This document shows positions 1 through 9,301 of a stretch of DNA of 64,000 bases, one piece after another (position 1 is the stretch's first letter; each line of letters starts with the position of its first letter). A program made the position numbers and the translations under genes. Source of the stretch: Pelagibacteraceae bacterium AG-404-P08 (GTDB taxonomy: Bacteria; Pseudomonadota; Alphaproteobacteria; HIMB59); contig QCJF01000002.1 of assembly GCA_003216195.1 (NCBI GenBank), positions 1 to 64,000 on the forward strand. The letters run 5' to 3'. Below the pieces are notes generated by a model. It was not told the DNA's origin. It worked only from the letters and a program-made list of their open reading frames with translations, and did not search any database.

Positions 1-593
1 TCATATGTTCATTTTTTGCTTATGCCTTAACGTGGATGAAATTTTATGGAAGAGATATTTTATTGGCTAGTATAATTGCATCATTAGTTGTTCCACTACA
101 AATGTCATTGATACCTATACTAACTGTTTATAATGACTTTGGTGCTTTATTTGGAGTAGCTGCAAAGTCTTATCCAGGAATTTGGATGGCTCATACTGGA
201 TTTGGACTGGCATCTACAACTTTTTTATTATGGAATTTTTTAAAAACTCTACCAAGTGAAATGATGGAGGCAGCTAAAGTTGATGGTGCGACACACTATG
301 ATACTTTTCTAAAAATTGTTGTTCCATTGTCGATCCCAGCTTTTGCATCTATTTTTATTTTGCAATTTTTATGGGTATGGAATGATTTATTAGTTGGTTT
401 AGTTTTCCTAGATAAACATCCAAGTGAAATCATTCTTACTGCAAAATTAAAAGAATTACTTGGTTCTAGAGGAGAAAATTGGGAGATACTTACTACAGGA
501 GCGTTTGTCTCAATGACAGTGCCGTTATTTATTTTCTTTTCATTACAAAGATACTTTATAAGAGGACTTGTTGCAGGATCAATAAAAGGATGA
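1..593 (+). CDS. Sugar ABC transporter permease, MalG-type (5' partial)
   Basis: Inner-membrane permease of a CUT1-type sugar importer, truncated by the left edge of the window. The reading frame is open from base 3 and stays in frame through the internal ATG at 36, so the true start lies upstream. The visible part has several hydrophobic segments and the EAA loop that docks to the ATPase (EAAKVDGA, about residues 79-86 counted from the ATG at 36), followed by the usual LKIVVPLSIPA helix. The C-terminus (IRGLVAGSIKG) is typical of MalG-like subunits. It lies 12 nt before a GH4 glycosidase and upstream of two MalK-type ATPases, so it probably imports a glycoside hydrolysed by the neighbouring enzymes. 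The substrate cannot be read from the sequence. Confidence 0.9.
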   Translation, partial: ICSFFAYALTWMKFYGRDILLASIIASLVVPLQMSLIPILTVYNDFGALFGVAAKSYPGIWMAHTGFGLASTTFLLWNFLKTLPSEMMEAAKVDGATHYDTFLKIVVPLSIPAFASIFILQFLWVWNDLLVGLVFLDKHPSEIILTAKLKELLGSRGENWEILTTGAFVSMTVPLFIFFSLQRYFIRGLVAGSIKG

Positions 594-605
594 GAAGGTA
601 CATTA

Positions 606-1922
606 ATGAGTAATAAAATAGTAATTGTAGGCGCGGGTAGTACTAACTTTGGTTTAGGACTTGTTGGAGATTTTTTTAAATCTAAAATTCTCAGTGGATC
701 AACTTTAGTGCTTCATGATATTAATTCTAAAACTTTAAAAAACACTCATAAAATCGCAAACGACTATAAAGAAAAACTTGGTGTTAACTTTAAAATTGTG
801 TCGACAACTTCAAGAGCTGAGGCGCTTCAAGAAGCTAATTTTTGCCTAATCTCCATAGAAGTGGGAAATAGATTTGACCTCTGGGAGCAAGATTGGAAAA
901 TTCCCCTTCAGTACGGCATCAAACAAGTCTACGGAGAAAACGGAGGTCCTGGTGGTCTCTTTCATGCAATGCGTCAAATTCCAGAAATTATTAAAATTTG
1001 TGAAGATATAGAGAAAATTTGTCCAGAAGCATTTATATTTAGTTATTCCAATCCTATGCAAAGAATATGTCATGCATTAACAACACGTTTTCCAAGTTTG
1101 AAAATAACAGGCTTGTGTCATGAAATTGCTTCTATGAGTCGACAACTTCCAACTTTAATGGAAACAACTTTAGAAAATATTGAGTTTGAGGCAGGAGGTT
1201 TAAATCATTTTAGTATTTTATTAAGAGCAAAATATAAAGACTCAGGTGAAGATGGATATCCACTTATTAAAAAAAATTTTGATGATTATTATTCTAAATT
1301 AGTTAATGATCATGAGGGTTTTTATTCAAATCCGGGAGCAGAAAGAGGCTTGTTTTTTGAACTCTTCAAACAATACGGATATTTACCAATTACTACAGAC
1401 AGTCATTTAGGAGAGTATTTATCTTGGGCATACAGTGTTGTTGATCATGATGGTATTTTGGATTTTTATGATAAATATAAAAAAAGATGTTTATCTTTTT
1501 ATTCAAATGATGGTTATGATCAATTTTTTGATATGAGTCACCCTGAGCCTCATGAAAGGGCAATACCAATTATTGAAAGTATAGTCGATGACTCCAACAT
1601 GCTAGAACATGCCGTAAATATTAAAAACGACAATTTTATAAAGTGTTTACCAAATGATATAGTGGTAGAAGTACCAGCAACAATTAATAAAACAGGTGTT
1701 CACGGTAAAGCACTTGAGGATTATCCTAATTCTTTTGGAGCTCTACTTAACTCACAAGTAGGAACCATTCAATTAACAACAAATGCAATTTTGAATAAAT
1801 CAAAACAAGTAGCTAAATATGCTCTTCTAGCTGACCCAGTAGTTGGAAATTCAAATGCAGTTGAGTCTTTGCTTGATACAATGATTGAATTTCAAAAAGA
1901 ATATTTAGGGTATTTAAATTAA
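606..1922 (+). CDS. GH4 family NAD-dependent alpha-glycosidase (alpha-glucosidase-type signature)
   Basis: Glycoside hydrolase family 4 enzymes cleave glycosides by an oxidation-elimination-addition route using NAD+ and Mn2+. The 438-aa protein begins with a Rossmann GAGSTNFG motif (residues 9-16). It has the SNP motif (148-150), the family metal-site signature CHE (171-173) and GLNH (198-201). As I recall, GH4 subgroups are told apart by this signature: CHE in alpha-glucosidases (AglA type), CHS in alpha-galactosidases and CN in phospho-glycosidases. That points to a non-phosphorylated alpha-glucoside here. It follows an ABC permease by 12 nt and precedes a flavoenzyme, consistent with a sugar-uptake operon. 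Galacturonide or another glycoside remains possible. Confidence 0.85.
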   Translation: MSNKIVIVGAGSTNFGLGLVGDFFKSKILSGSTLVLHDINSKTLKNTHKIANDYKEKLGVNFKIVSTTSRAEALQEANFCLISIEVGNRFDLWEQDWKIPLQYGIKQVYGENGGPGGLFHAMRQIPEIIKICEDIEKICPEAFIFSYSNPMQRICHALTTRFPSLKITGLCHEIASMSRQLPTLMETTLENIEFEAGGLNHFSILLRAKYKDSGEDGYPLIKKNFDDYYSKLVNDHEGFYSNPGAERGLFFELFKQYGYLPITTDSHLGEYLSWAYSVVDHDGILDFYDKYKKRCLSFYSNDGYDQFFDMSHPEPHERAIPIIESIVDDSNMLEHAVNIKNDNFIKCLPNDIVVEVPATINKTGVHGKALEDYPNSFGALLNSQVGTIQLTTNAILNKSKQVAKYALLADPVVGNSNAVESLLDTMIEFQKEYLGYLN

Positions 1923-1934
1923 GAAATAGTAAAA

Positions 1935-3089
1935 ATGTTCAAGACTATCAATAACTGCAACAATGTTAATGATTTTAGAAAGTTAGCAAAACAAAAACTG
2001 CCTAGTCCTATTTTTCATTATATTGATGGAGGAGCTGATGATGAAGTTACCTATGAAAGAAATACTCGAGCTTACGAAGACTGTGATTTAATTCCAAATG
2101 TTTTAAGTGGAATTAAAGAAATTGACATGAGCACTACTGTGTTAGGACAAAGATTAGAAATGCCAATTTATTGTGCCCCAACAGCACTTCAAAGGCTTTT
2201 TCATTACGAGGGAGAAATTGGTGTAGGAAAAGCAGCAGAAAAATTTGGAACTATGTTTGGAGTTTCCTCTTTAGGTACAGCAAGTATTGAAGAAATTTCT
2301 AAAACAATCTCCTCACCGAAGTTATTTCAACTGTATGTACACAAAGATCAAGGCTTAAATAAAAGTTTAATTGAGTCTTGTAAAGAATTTAAATTTGATG
2401 CACTAGCTGTAACTGTAGACACTGCTGTTGGTGGCAATAGAGAAAGAGATTTAAACACAGGCTTTACAATCCCAATGGATTTATCATTTAAAAGTTTTAT
2501 GAGTTTCGTTTCTCATCCTTCTTGGGCGTATAATTATTTTACAAAACCCAAATGGGAATTGAGTAATTTAAAAAAACATATATCTGAAGGTACAAATGTT
2601 ATGACAAGTGTTGGAGATTATTTCACTAAAATGCTTGATACCTCTTTAGACTGGAAAGGTATAGAAAAAATTAATAAACATTGGGGTGGTCAATTTGCTT
2701 TAAAAGGCATTATGTCTGTTGAAGACGCAAAAAAGGCTATCGATGTTGGTGCATCAGCAATCATGTTATCGAATCATGGAGGAAGACAACTTGATGGTTC
2801 AAGATCTCCGTTTGATCAATTATCTGAAATTGTCGATGCAGTTGGAGATAAAATAGATGTAATTTGTGAAGGGGGCATAAGAAGAGGGACCCATATCTTA
2901 AAAGCACTATCTTTAGGTGCAAAGGCTTGCTCTGGGGGTAGAATGTATCTATATGCATTAGCTGTTGGAGGACAAAAAGGGGTAGAAAGAGCTTTAGGTA
3001 ATTTAAAAAAAGAGATAGAAAGAGATATGATTTTAATGGGTGTTTCTAATATTAATCAACTATCCAGGAAAAATATAAGATTTCGATGA
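1935..3089 (+). CDS. FMN-dependent alpha-hydroxy-acid dehydrogenase (LldD / glycolate-oxidase family)
   Basis: A 384-aa FMN TIM-barrel enzyme of the L-lactate dehydrogenase/glycolate oxidase family, which oxidises L-2-hydroxyacids to 2-oxoacids. The N-terminal FHYIDGGADDE segment (about residues 28-38), a QLYVHKD strand and the catalytic loop SNHGGRQLDGS (about 279-289) carrying the active-site His and substrate-binding Arg are all present. The GGIRRGTHILKAL phosphate-binding stretch is also intact. The usual substrate is L-lactate, but the gene sits between a GH4 glycosidase and a MalK-type ATPase in a sugar cluster. A sugar-derived hydroxyacid is therefore also possible. Start ATG at 1935 lies 12 nt after the GH4 stop. 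Confidence 0.88.
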   Translation: MFKTINNCNNVNDFRKLAKQKLPSPIFHYIDGGADDEVTYERNTRAYEDCDLIPNVLSGIKEIDMSTTVLGQRLEMPIYCAPTALQRLFHYEGEIGVGKAAEKFGTMFGVSSLGTASIEEISKTISSPKLFQLYVHKDQGLNKSLIESCKEFKFDALAVTVDTAVGGNRERDLNTGFTIPMDLSFKSFMSFVSHPSWAYNYFTKPKWELSNLKKHISEGTNVMTSVGDYFTKMLDTSLDWKGIEKINKHWGGQFALKGIMSVEDAKKAIDVGASAIMLSNHGGRQLDGSRSPFDQLSEIVDAVGDKIDVICEGGIRRGTHILKALSLGAKACSGGRMYLYALAVGGQKGVERALGNLKKEIERDMILMGVSNINQLSRKNIRFR

Positions 3090-3128
3090 ATGATTTTATA
3101 ACTATAAATAATGTGATGACTAATTAAA

Positions 3129-4205
3129 ATGGCTTCTATTAACATTAAATCCCTTAATAAATTTTACGGCAAAACGCATGTAATAAAGGATTTTTCTTTG
3201 GAAATTAAAGATCAATCTTTTACAACTTTAGTTGGCCCTTCTGGCTGTGGTAAGTCAACTTTGCTTAGGATGATCGCAGGTTTGGAGGAAGTAAACTCCG
3301 GAACCATTTCAATAAATGACAAGCAAGTTAATGACTTATCGCCTAAAGATAGAAATATTGCCATGGTATTTCAATCTTATGCTTTATACCCGCATATGAC
3401 TGTTTTTGATAACATGGCTTTTGGTTTAAAATTAGAAAAGAAATCCAATGAAGAAATTAATGAGCGAGTTTTAGATGCTGCAAAAACACTTCAGATCCAA
3501 GATTATTTAAAGCGCAAGCCTAAACAATTATCAGGTGGTCAACGACAACGCGTTGCTATTGGAAGAGCTATCACAAGAAAACCTCAGGTTTTTCTCTTTG
3601 ATGAACCACTATCTAACTTGGATGCTGCTTTAAGAGTTCAAATGAGAATTGAATTAGCAAAACTACATGAACAACTTAATACTACAATGATTTATGTTAC
3701 TCATGATCAAACTGAAGCGATGACACTATCAAATGAAATTGTTGTGTTAGATGAAGGAGAGATTTCTCAACAAGGAAATCCTATAGAGCTTTATAATAAT
3801 CCCAAAAACTTATTTGTTGCAGGTTTTATTGGATCTCCAAAAATGAATTTCATAAATTCTAAAGTTTTATCAAAAGATAAGAGCAAAATTGAAATAAGTG
3901 TATTAGGATCGAATATCACATTTCCAAGAAAAATTAATACATATGATGAAAATGATATTATCTTTGGAATAAGACCTGAGGATATTACTATTACAGATGG
4001 CTCAGATTATGATTTTCAAGGTAAAGCCTATGTTGTAGAAAAATTAGGGTCAAACACATTTATTTATTTAGATAACGAAGGTGACCCTATAGTAATTGAA
4101 GCATCGGGCGATAGCGCAATAAAAGTTGGTGACGGTGTTAAAATAAAATTTGATTTGAACAAAACAAATTTATTTAATTCTAAAAATAACTTTAGAATTG
4201 ATTAA
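3129..4205 (+). CDS. Sugar ABC transporter ATP-binding protein (MalK/UgpC family), copy 1
   Basis: Cytoplasmic ATPase of a CUT1 sugar importer, 358 aa. It has Walker [10 protein letters not shown] (about residues 37-45), a Q-loop in [12 protein letters not shown], the signature LSGGQRQR, Walker [13 protein letters not shown] and the H-loop VTHDQTEA, followed by a C-terminal TOBE-type regulatory domain (GIRPEDI). It is one of two closely related MalK copies in this cluster, separated by a GH1 gene. The alpha-galactoside transporter at 16563-19617 has no ATPase of its own and could use this one. Its stop overlaps the TTG start of the next gene by 8 nt, suggesting translational coupling. Confidence 0.95.
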   Translation: MASINIKSLNKFYGKTHVIKDFSLEIKDQSFTTLVGPSGCGKSTLLRMIAGLEEVNSGTISINDKQVNDLSPKDRNIAMVFQSYALYPHMTVFDNMAFGLKLEKKSNEEINERVLDAAKTLQIQDYLKRKPKQLSGGQRQRVAIGRAITRKPQVFLFDEPLSNLDAALRVQMRIELAKLHEQLNTTMIYVTHDQTEAMTLSNEIVVLDEGEISQQGNPIELYNNPKNLFVAGFIGSPKMNFINSKVLSKDKSKIEISVLGSNITFPRKINTYDENDIIFGIRPEDITITDGSDYDFQGKAYVVEKLGSNTFIYLDNEGDPIVIEASGDSAIKVGDGVKIKFDLNKTNLFNSKNNFRID

Positions 4206-5520
4206 TTTATCTGACTTACAAAACTTTCCTAAAGATTTTAAGTTTGGAGTTGCTACCTCTTCTTATCAGATTGAGGGAAACAATTACGGGGATTGTGGTA
4301 AATCTATATGGGATGACTTTGCTAAAAGAAAATTAAGTGGCATAGATGGCAAAAATGCCTGTAATCATATTAAATATTTTAAAGAAGATATAAAACTCAT
4401 AAAAGAAGCGGGTTTTAAAGCCTATCGTTTCTCATTTGCATGGCCTAGATTATTTCCAGACAATGACAAGGATGCAAATTTAAAAGGTCTAGATTTTTAT
4501 AAAAGGTTGTTGGATGAGATAAATAATTCGGAATTAGAGGCGTTTCCAACAATTTATCATTGGGATCTCCCATTACGATTTCAAGAAATGAAAGGTTGGG
4601 AAAATCAGGAAACCTGTAAACGTTTTGGTGATTTATCTTTTTTCATTTCAAAAACATATGGTGATCAATTTGAAAATATATCTACAATTAATGAACCTTG
4701 GTGTGTTTCTTGGTTAAGTCACTATCTTGGAGAGCATGCACCAGGTATTAAAAATATCCAATCAGCTGCCAAGACTATGCATAATATTTTATTTGCGCAC
4801 TCGCAATCTGTTGAAGCATTAAGGTCCTGTAATACTCATCGGATTGGGATAGTTCTAAATAATCAGTTTGGTCAATCTATAGATAGTGATGAAGAAAATA
4901 TTAATGCAACAAAACTCTTTGATGAAATTCATAATAGATGGTTTTCCGATGCAATCTTTAAAGGTAAATATCCGGAATTAGCTTTATCAATCTTAGAAAA
5001 ATACCTACCAGAAAATTATAAAACACAATTAGAATTAATATCTTCGCCAATTGATTGGATAGGATTGAATTATTACACCCGCTCTTTAATAAAATATAAA
5101 AAATCAGAAGATGGTGTTAATTATGAGTGTAATAGTGGAACATTAAAAAAAACAGATATGGGATGGGAATTATATCCTGAGGGATTGAACTACTTTATTA
5201 AAAGAATTCATAAAGAATATGATAATAAAATTCCAATATATATTACTGAAAATGGGATGGCAAATAACGACAAACCAACTTCAAATGGAGAGGTTTATGA
5301 TGAAGATCGAATAGAATTTTTTAATTTACATTTTAAACAAATATTAAGCTGTTTGAATGAAGGTTATTCTGTTAAGGGATATTTTGCTTGGTCATTGCTT
5401 GATAATTATGAATGGGCATTTGGCTACTCTAAGAGATTTGGATTGGTCTATGTTGATTTCGATAACTTTAAACGAATTCCAAAAAAATCTTATTATGAAT
5501 TCTCAAAGTATTTAGCCTAA
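4198..5520 (+). CDS. GH1 beta-glucosidase / beta-galactosidase
   Basis: A 440-aa glycoside hydrolase family 1 enzyme that hydrolyses beta-glucosides or beta-galactosides by a retaining mechanism. The N-terminal family signature FKFGVATSSYQIEG lies at residues 14-27. The acid/base Glu is in TINEPW (E166) and the nucleophile in YITENG (E351); both are intact. The length matches the family. No signal peptide is seen, so it should act in the cytoplasm on imported disaccharides. The start is TTG, overlapping the upstream ATPase by 8 nt. It lies between the two MalK copies, supporting a role in imported oligosaccharide breakdown. Confidence 0.93.
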   Translation: MINLSDLQNFPKDFKFGVATSSYQIEGNNYGDCGKSIWDDFAKRKLSGIDGKNACNHIKYFKEDIKLIKEAGFKAYRFSFAWPRLFPDNDKDANLKGLDFYKRLLDEINNSELEAFPTIYHWDLPLRFQEMKGWENQETCKRFGDLSFFISKTYGDQFENISTINEPWCVSWLSHYLGEHAPGIKNIQSAAKTMHNILFAHSQSVEALRSCNTHRIGIVLNNQFGQSIDSDEENINATKLFDEIHNRWFSDAIFKGKYPELALSILEKYLPENYKTQLELISSPIDWIGLNYYTRSLIKYKKSEDGVNYECNSGTLKKTDMGWELYPEGLNYFIKRIHKEYDNKIPIYITENGMANNDKPTSNGEVYDEDRIEFFNLHFKQILSCLNEGYSVKGYFAWSLLDNYEWAFGYSKRFGLVYVDFDNFKRIPKKSYYEFSKYLA

Positions 5521-5580
5521 ATTAAAACTATAGTCACTGATGTATATTTAAACAAAAAATGCTAAAGTTTTCAGGGTATT

Positions 5581-6612
5581 ATGGCTAATTTAAACCTTAA
5601 AAGTGTAAAAAAAACTTATGATAAAACTGAAGTGATACATGGTGTAGACCTTGATATCAACTCTGGTGAATTCATTGTTTTTGTTGGGCCATCTGGTTGT
5701 GGTAAGTCTACACTCCTTAGAATGATAGCCGGGCTAGAAGACATAACAGAAGGAGAAATATCTATAGGTGGAGAGGTTGTAAATAAAATTATTGCAGCAG
5801 AGCGAGGTGTTGCAATGGTTTTCCAGTCATATGCCCTGTATCCTCACATGACGGTTTTTGAAAATATGTCATTTGCTTTAAAGCAAGCTAAGACTCCTAT
5901 TGATGAAATCAAAAGTAGAGTTTTAGAGGCAGCAAAAATTTTGCAAATTGAGAGTTTATTTGAAAGACTACCTAAACAATTATCAGGTGGTCAACGACAA
6001 CGTGTTGCGATTGGAAGAGCAATAGTGAGAAATCCAAAAGTATTTTTATTTGATGAACCTTTATCTAATTTAGATGCAGCACTACGGGTTCAAACTAGAA
6101 TAGAAATAGCTAAGCTTCATAATCAATTAGCAGCAACTATGATTTATGTAACACATGACCAAGTTGAAGCAATGACTTTAGCAGATAGAATTGTTGTAAT
6201 TAATGAGGGAATTATTGAACAAGTTGGAACACCTATTGAACTTTACAACTCCCCAAAAAATCAATTTGTAGCTGAGTTTATTGGTTCTCCAAAAATGAAT
6301 ATGATAAATTTAAAGGATGGACATAAATTAAATATGACTAATTTAAATATTCCAAGTAGAGCATCCAAAATAGGAATTAGACCTGAACATCTCAATGTGT
6401 CAAATGATAACTCTAGCAAACTCAAAGGGACTATAAGACATATAGAGAATTTAGGTGAGCACTTATTATGTTACATTAACTTGGAAAAGAATAATGAGAT
6501 CACGGCTAAACTTGATGTAAATAGTAGAATCAAAATTAATGAAATTATTCATCTAGATTGGCATAAAAATCACCAGCATTTTTTTGACACCTCAGGTTTT
6601 TTAATCGACTAA
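5581..6612 (+). CDS. Sugar ABC transporter ATP-binding protein (MalK/UgpC family), copy 2
   Basis: Second CUT1-type ATPase in the cluster, 343 aa. Walker [10 protein letters not shown], the Q-loop, LSGGQRQR, Walker [13 protein letters not shown] and H-loop VTHDQVEA are intact, with a shorter C-terminal TOBE region (GIRPEHL). It is a paralogue of the ATPase at 3129-4205. A 32-nt stretch around the signature motif is identical in the two genes (3519-3550 and 5971-6002), suggesting recent duplication or gene conversion. There is a 60-nt gap after the GH1 gene and a 2-nt gap before the GH42 gene. No permeases lie beside it, so it may energise permeases encoded elsewhere. Confidence 0.95.
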   Translation: MANLNLKSVKKTYDKTEVIHGVDLDINSGEFIVFVGPSGCGKSTLLRMIAGLEDITEGEISIGGEVVNKIIAAERGVAMVFQSYALYPHMTVFENMSFALKQAKTPIDEIKSRVLEAAKILQIESLFERLPKQLSGGQRQRVAIGRAIVRNPKVFLFDEPLSNLDAALRVQTRIEIAKLHNQLAATMIYVTHDQVEAMTLADRIVVINEGIIEQVGTPIELYNSPKNQFVAEFIGSPKMNMINLKDGHKLNMTNLNIPSRASKIGIRPEHLNVSNDNSSKLKGTIRHIENLGEHLLCYINLEKNNEITAKLDVNSRIKINEIIHLDWHKNHQHFFDTSGFLID

Positions 6613-6614
6613 AG

Positions 6615-8564
6615 ATGTCTAAGAGTCCCGAATTAGGGGTATGTTATTACCCAGAGCATTGGCCTGAAGAAATGTGGATCACCGATGCTCAGAATATGAT
6701 CAAAAATGGTATCAGTTGGGTGAGAATTGCTGAATTTGCATGGTCTCGGATCGAGCCAAGTTCCGGCGTTTTTGACTGGAATTGGCTGGATAAGATTGTC
6801 GATATATTAGGAAGTAATGGTTTAAAGATTGTAATGTGCACTCCAACTGCAACTCCTCCTAAATGGTTGGTTGATCAAATGCCAGATATGGTTGCCATAG
6901 ATGAAAATGGTCAGGCTAGAAAATTTGGATCTCGAAGACACTATTCCTTTTCTCATATTGGTTATCAAAAAGAAAGTCAGCGCATAACTAAAGCAGTAGC
7001 AGAGAGATATGGACAAAATAATTTTGTGAAAGCTTGGCAAACGGATAATGAGTTTGGATGCCATGAAACTACATACTCTTGGTGCCTGTCTACTTTGCGA
7101 GAGTTTAGAATTTGGCTTGAAAAAAAATATCAAAACATAGATGATTTAAATAAATCTTGGGGTAATGTTTTTTGGTCTATGGAGTATCGCTCCTTTGAGG
7201 AAATCGAACTTCCTAACTTAACAGTTACTGAGGCAAATCCTTCTCATAATTTTGATTTTCGAAAGTTTTGCTCGGACCAAGTAAAAAATTTCAATTACCA
7301 ACAGGTGAAGATATTAAATGATTACTCTCCTGGAAGGCCCATTAGTCATAACTTTATGGGCCACTTTACAGAATTTGATCATCGGGAAATATGTAAAGAT
7401 TTAAATATTGCTGCTTGGGACAGTTATCCTTTAGGCTTTCTTCAAAACATGCAAACTATCGCAAGAGGAGATAAAAAACTTCTTGAGGATTGTTACAATA
7501 TTGGTGATCCTGATTTTCAATCTTACCATCATGACCTATATCGAGGGATGGGTCGTCTTTGGATAATGGAACAACAACCTGGTCCAGTTAATTGGGCTAG
7601 ATATAATCCTATTCCAATAGCTGGTGCTGTGAGGATGTGGACATGGGAGGCATTTGCTCACGACGCTGAGGTTGTAAGTTATTTTCGTTGGAGACAAGCA
7701 CCATTTGCCCAAGAACAAATGCATGCGGGACTAATGTACCGTAATAATACACCAGCAATCGGTAGTCACGAGGTCATGCAAGTAAGTAATGAGATACAAA
7801 TGCTCAATTTACCAGAAACACAAAAATCCGAAATTGCGTTATTGCATGATTATGAGGCCTGTTGGATAACTGAGCTAGATGGACAAACAGAAGATTTCCA
7901 TTACACGCGCCTGATGATCGATTTTTATAAATCAGTCAGAGTTAATAGTGGCTCTTTGGACATTGTTGGAAAAAAAGCTGATTTTACTGGTTATAAACTA
8001 ATTATAGTTCCCTCTTTTGTGCATCTTGAAACTGACACTTTTAAAAAAATGGTTTCTTCTGGAGCAAAAATTTTAGCTGGTCCTAGAACAGGAATAAAAA
8101 ATAGAAATTTTCAAATTCCTGAAAACTTAAGCCTAGAGGGACTTGGTTATAAAGTTAAAAGAGTAGATGCACTGCCCTATGAACTTCCTGTAGAAGTAGA
8201 ATGGAAAGGACAGAAGGGAAAGTTACACGTCTGGAGAGAACAAGGAGACAGCTCAGGCATATCTGAAGGTAAATCAGAAGACGGCTTTCCTGTTATCACT
8301 AGCGGGAACCAAGGAAGTTATTTGTGTGGATGGCCAGATGAGGCCTTGTTAAGTTCAATAATGAAAGAACAAATGACTATGGCAGGTTTAAAACCGATTA
8401 CACTTCCGGAATATTTAAGAGTAAGGCAAAGAGGTGATCTATTATTTTTTACTAATTATGGTAAAAAAAATGTTGATATACCTGACGCTTTTCAAGGAGA
8501 AATTCTCTTAGGATCAAAAAACATGAAACAAACAGATGTAACTATTTTAAAAATTAATAAATAA
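6615..8564 (+). CDS. GH42 beta-galactosidase
   Basis: A 649-aa glycoside hydrolase family 42 enzyme that releases galactose from beta-galactosides. The N-terminus GVCYYPEHWPEEMW (residues 8-21) is typical. The acid/base Glu lies in WQTDNEFGCH (N145-E146) and the nucleophile in LWIMEQQPG (E319). A trimerisation/glutamine-amidotransferase-like domain and a small C-terminal beta domain follow, matching usual GH42 length. No signal peptide is present, so it is probably intracellular. It starts 2 nt after a MalK-type ATPase and ends this plus-strand sugar cluster. Galactose released here could enter the galK/galT/galE pathway encoded at 13099-20689. Confidence 0.93.
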   Translation: MSKSPELGVCYYPEHWPEEMWITDAQNMIKNGISWVRIAEFAWSRIEPSSGVFDWNWLDKIVDILGSNGLKIVMCTPTATPPKWLVDQMPDMVAIDENGQARKFGSRRHYSFSHIGYQKESQRITKAVAERYGQNNFVKAWQTDNEFGCHETTYSWCLSTLREFRIWLEKKYQNIDDLNKSWGNVFWSMEYRSFEEIELPNLTVTEANPSHNFDFRKFCSDQVKNFNYQQVKILNDYSPGRPISHNFMGHFTEFDHREICKDLNIAAWDSYPLGFLQNMQTIARGDKKLLEDCYNIGDPDFQSYHHDLYRGMGRLWIMEQQPGPVNWARYNPIPIAGAVRMWTWEAFAHDAEVVSYFRWRQAPFAQEQMHAGLMYRNNTPAIGSHEVMQVSNEIQMLNLPETQKSEIALLHDYEACWITELDGQTEDFHYTRLMIDFYKSVRVNSGSLDIVGKKADFTGYKLIIVPSFVHLETDTFKKMVSSGAKILAGPRTGIKNRNFQIPENLSLEGLGYKVKRVDALPYELPVEVEWKGQKGKLHVWREQGDSSGISEGKSEDGFPVITSGNQGSYLCGWPDEALLSSIMKEQMTMAGLKPITLPEYLRVRQRGDLLFFTNYGKKNVDIPDAFQGEILLGSKNMKQTDVTILKINK

Positions 8565-8567
8565 AAA

Positions 8568-9299
8568 TTATCTTATGCTTCTTCCACCATCTACAGGAAT
8601 TGTCAATCCTGTCATAAAAGTTGAAGCTTCACTTGCAAGAAAATAAATTACACTTGCGACTTCTACTGGTTTCCCAATCCTTCCAATAGGATGGTTATCT
8701 CGCATCCTTTTTTCAAATTCCTTCTTTGTTAAATCCTTTTTAAAAGAGGCTAGCATTGGAGTATCAATTGCACCAGGAGCAACAGCGTTAACTCTAATAT
8801 TGAAATTGGACAAGTCTAAAGCCAAGGATGCCGTAAAAGATACTATCGCACTTTTTGATGTTGCATAAGCCAACATATTTTTTGCTCCTCTAATACTATT
8901 TATTGAAGCTATATTCACTATGGAAGATTTCTTACTTTTTTTAAGCAATGGCAATGCATGTTTGCAAGCCAAAAAGGTTCCAGTCACATTGTTATCAAAG
9001 TGATAAGTCCATTCACTCATCGAGGTTGACTCTAAATTTCCGCTTAATCTAACACCGGCACTATTAACTAAAACGTCAATTTTTCCGTACTTTTTTTTGA
9101 TAGTGTTGGATAAACTTTTCCAATTAGAATTATTGGTTATATCTATTTGATAGTATTCAATGTCTTTAATTTTGTTGTTAATTTTTTTGAGTGAAGTTCC
9201 TATTACTATGTAACCATTATTGGCAAATATTTTAGAAGTACTTTTGCCAATACCAGATTCAGCCCCGGTTATCAGAACAATTTTTTTTTTTGAAATCAA
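8568..9299 (-). CDS. Short-chain dehydrogenase/reductase (SDR)
   Basis: A 243-aa classical SDR. The cofactor motif TGAESGIG is at residues 11-18, NSAG at about 79-82, and the catalytic YATSK at Y145-K149. The C-terminus ends in a GLTIPVDGG motif. The substrate is unknown; such enzymes often oxidise or reduce sugar or cyclitol hydroxyls. It starts 2 nt downstream of the iolD-type gene on the same strand, so the two are probably cotranscribed and act on related polyols or ketones. It converges with the GH42 gene, separated by 3 nt. Confidence 0.85.
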   Translation of the reverse strand: MISKKKIVLITGAESGIGKSTSKIFANNGYIVIGTSLKKINNKIKDIEYYQIDITNNSNWKSLSNTIKKKYGKIDVLVNSAGVRLSGNLESTSMSEWTYHFDNNVTGTFLACKHALPLLKKSKKSSIVNIASINSIRGAKNMLAYATSKSAIVSFTASLALDLSNFNIRVNAVAPGAIDTPMLASFKKDLTKKEFEKRMRDNHPIGRIGKPVEVASVIYFLASEASTFMTGLTIPVDGGRSIR

Positions 9300-9301
9300 G
9301 A

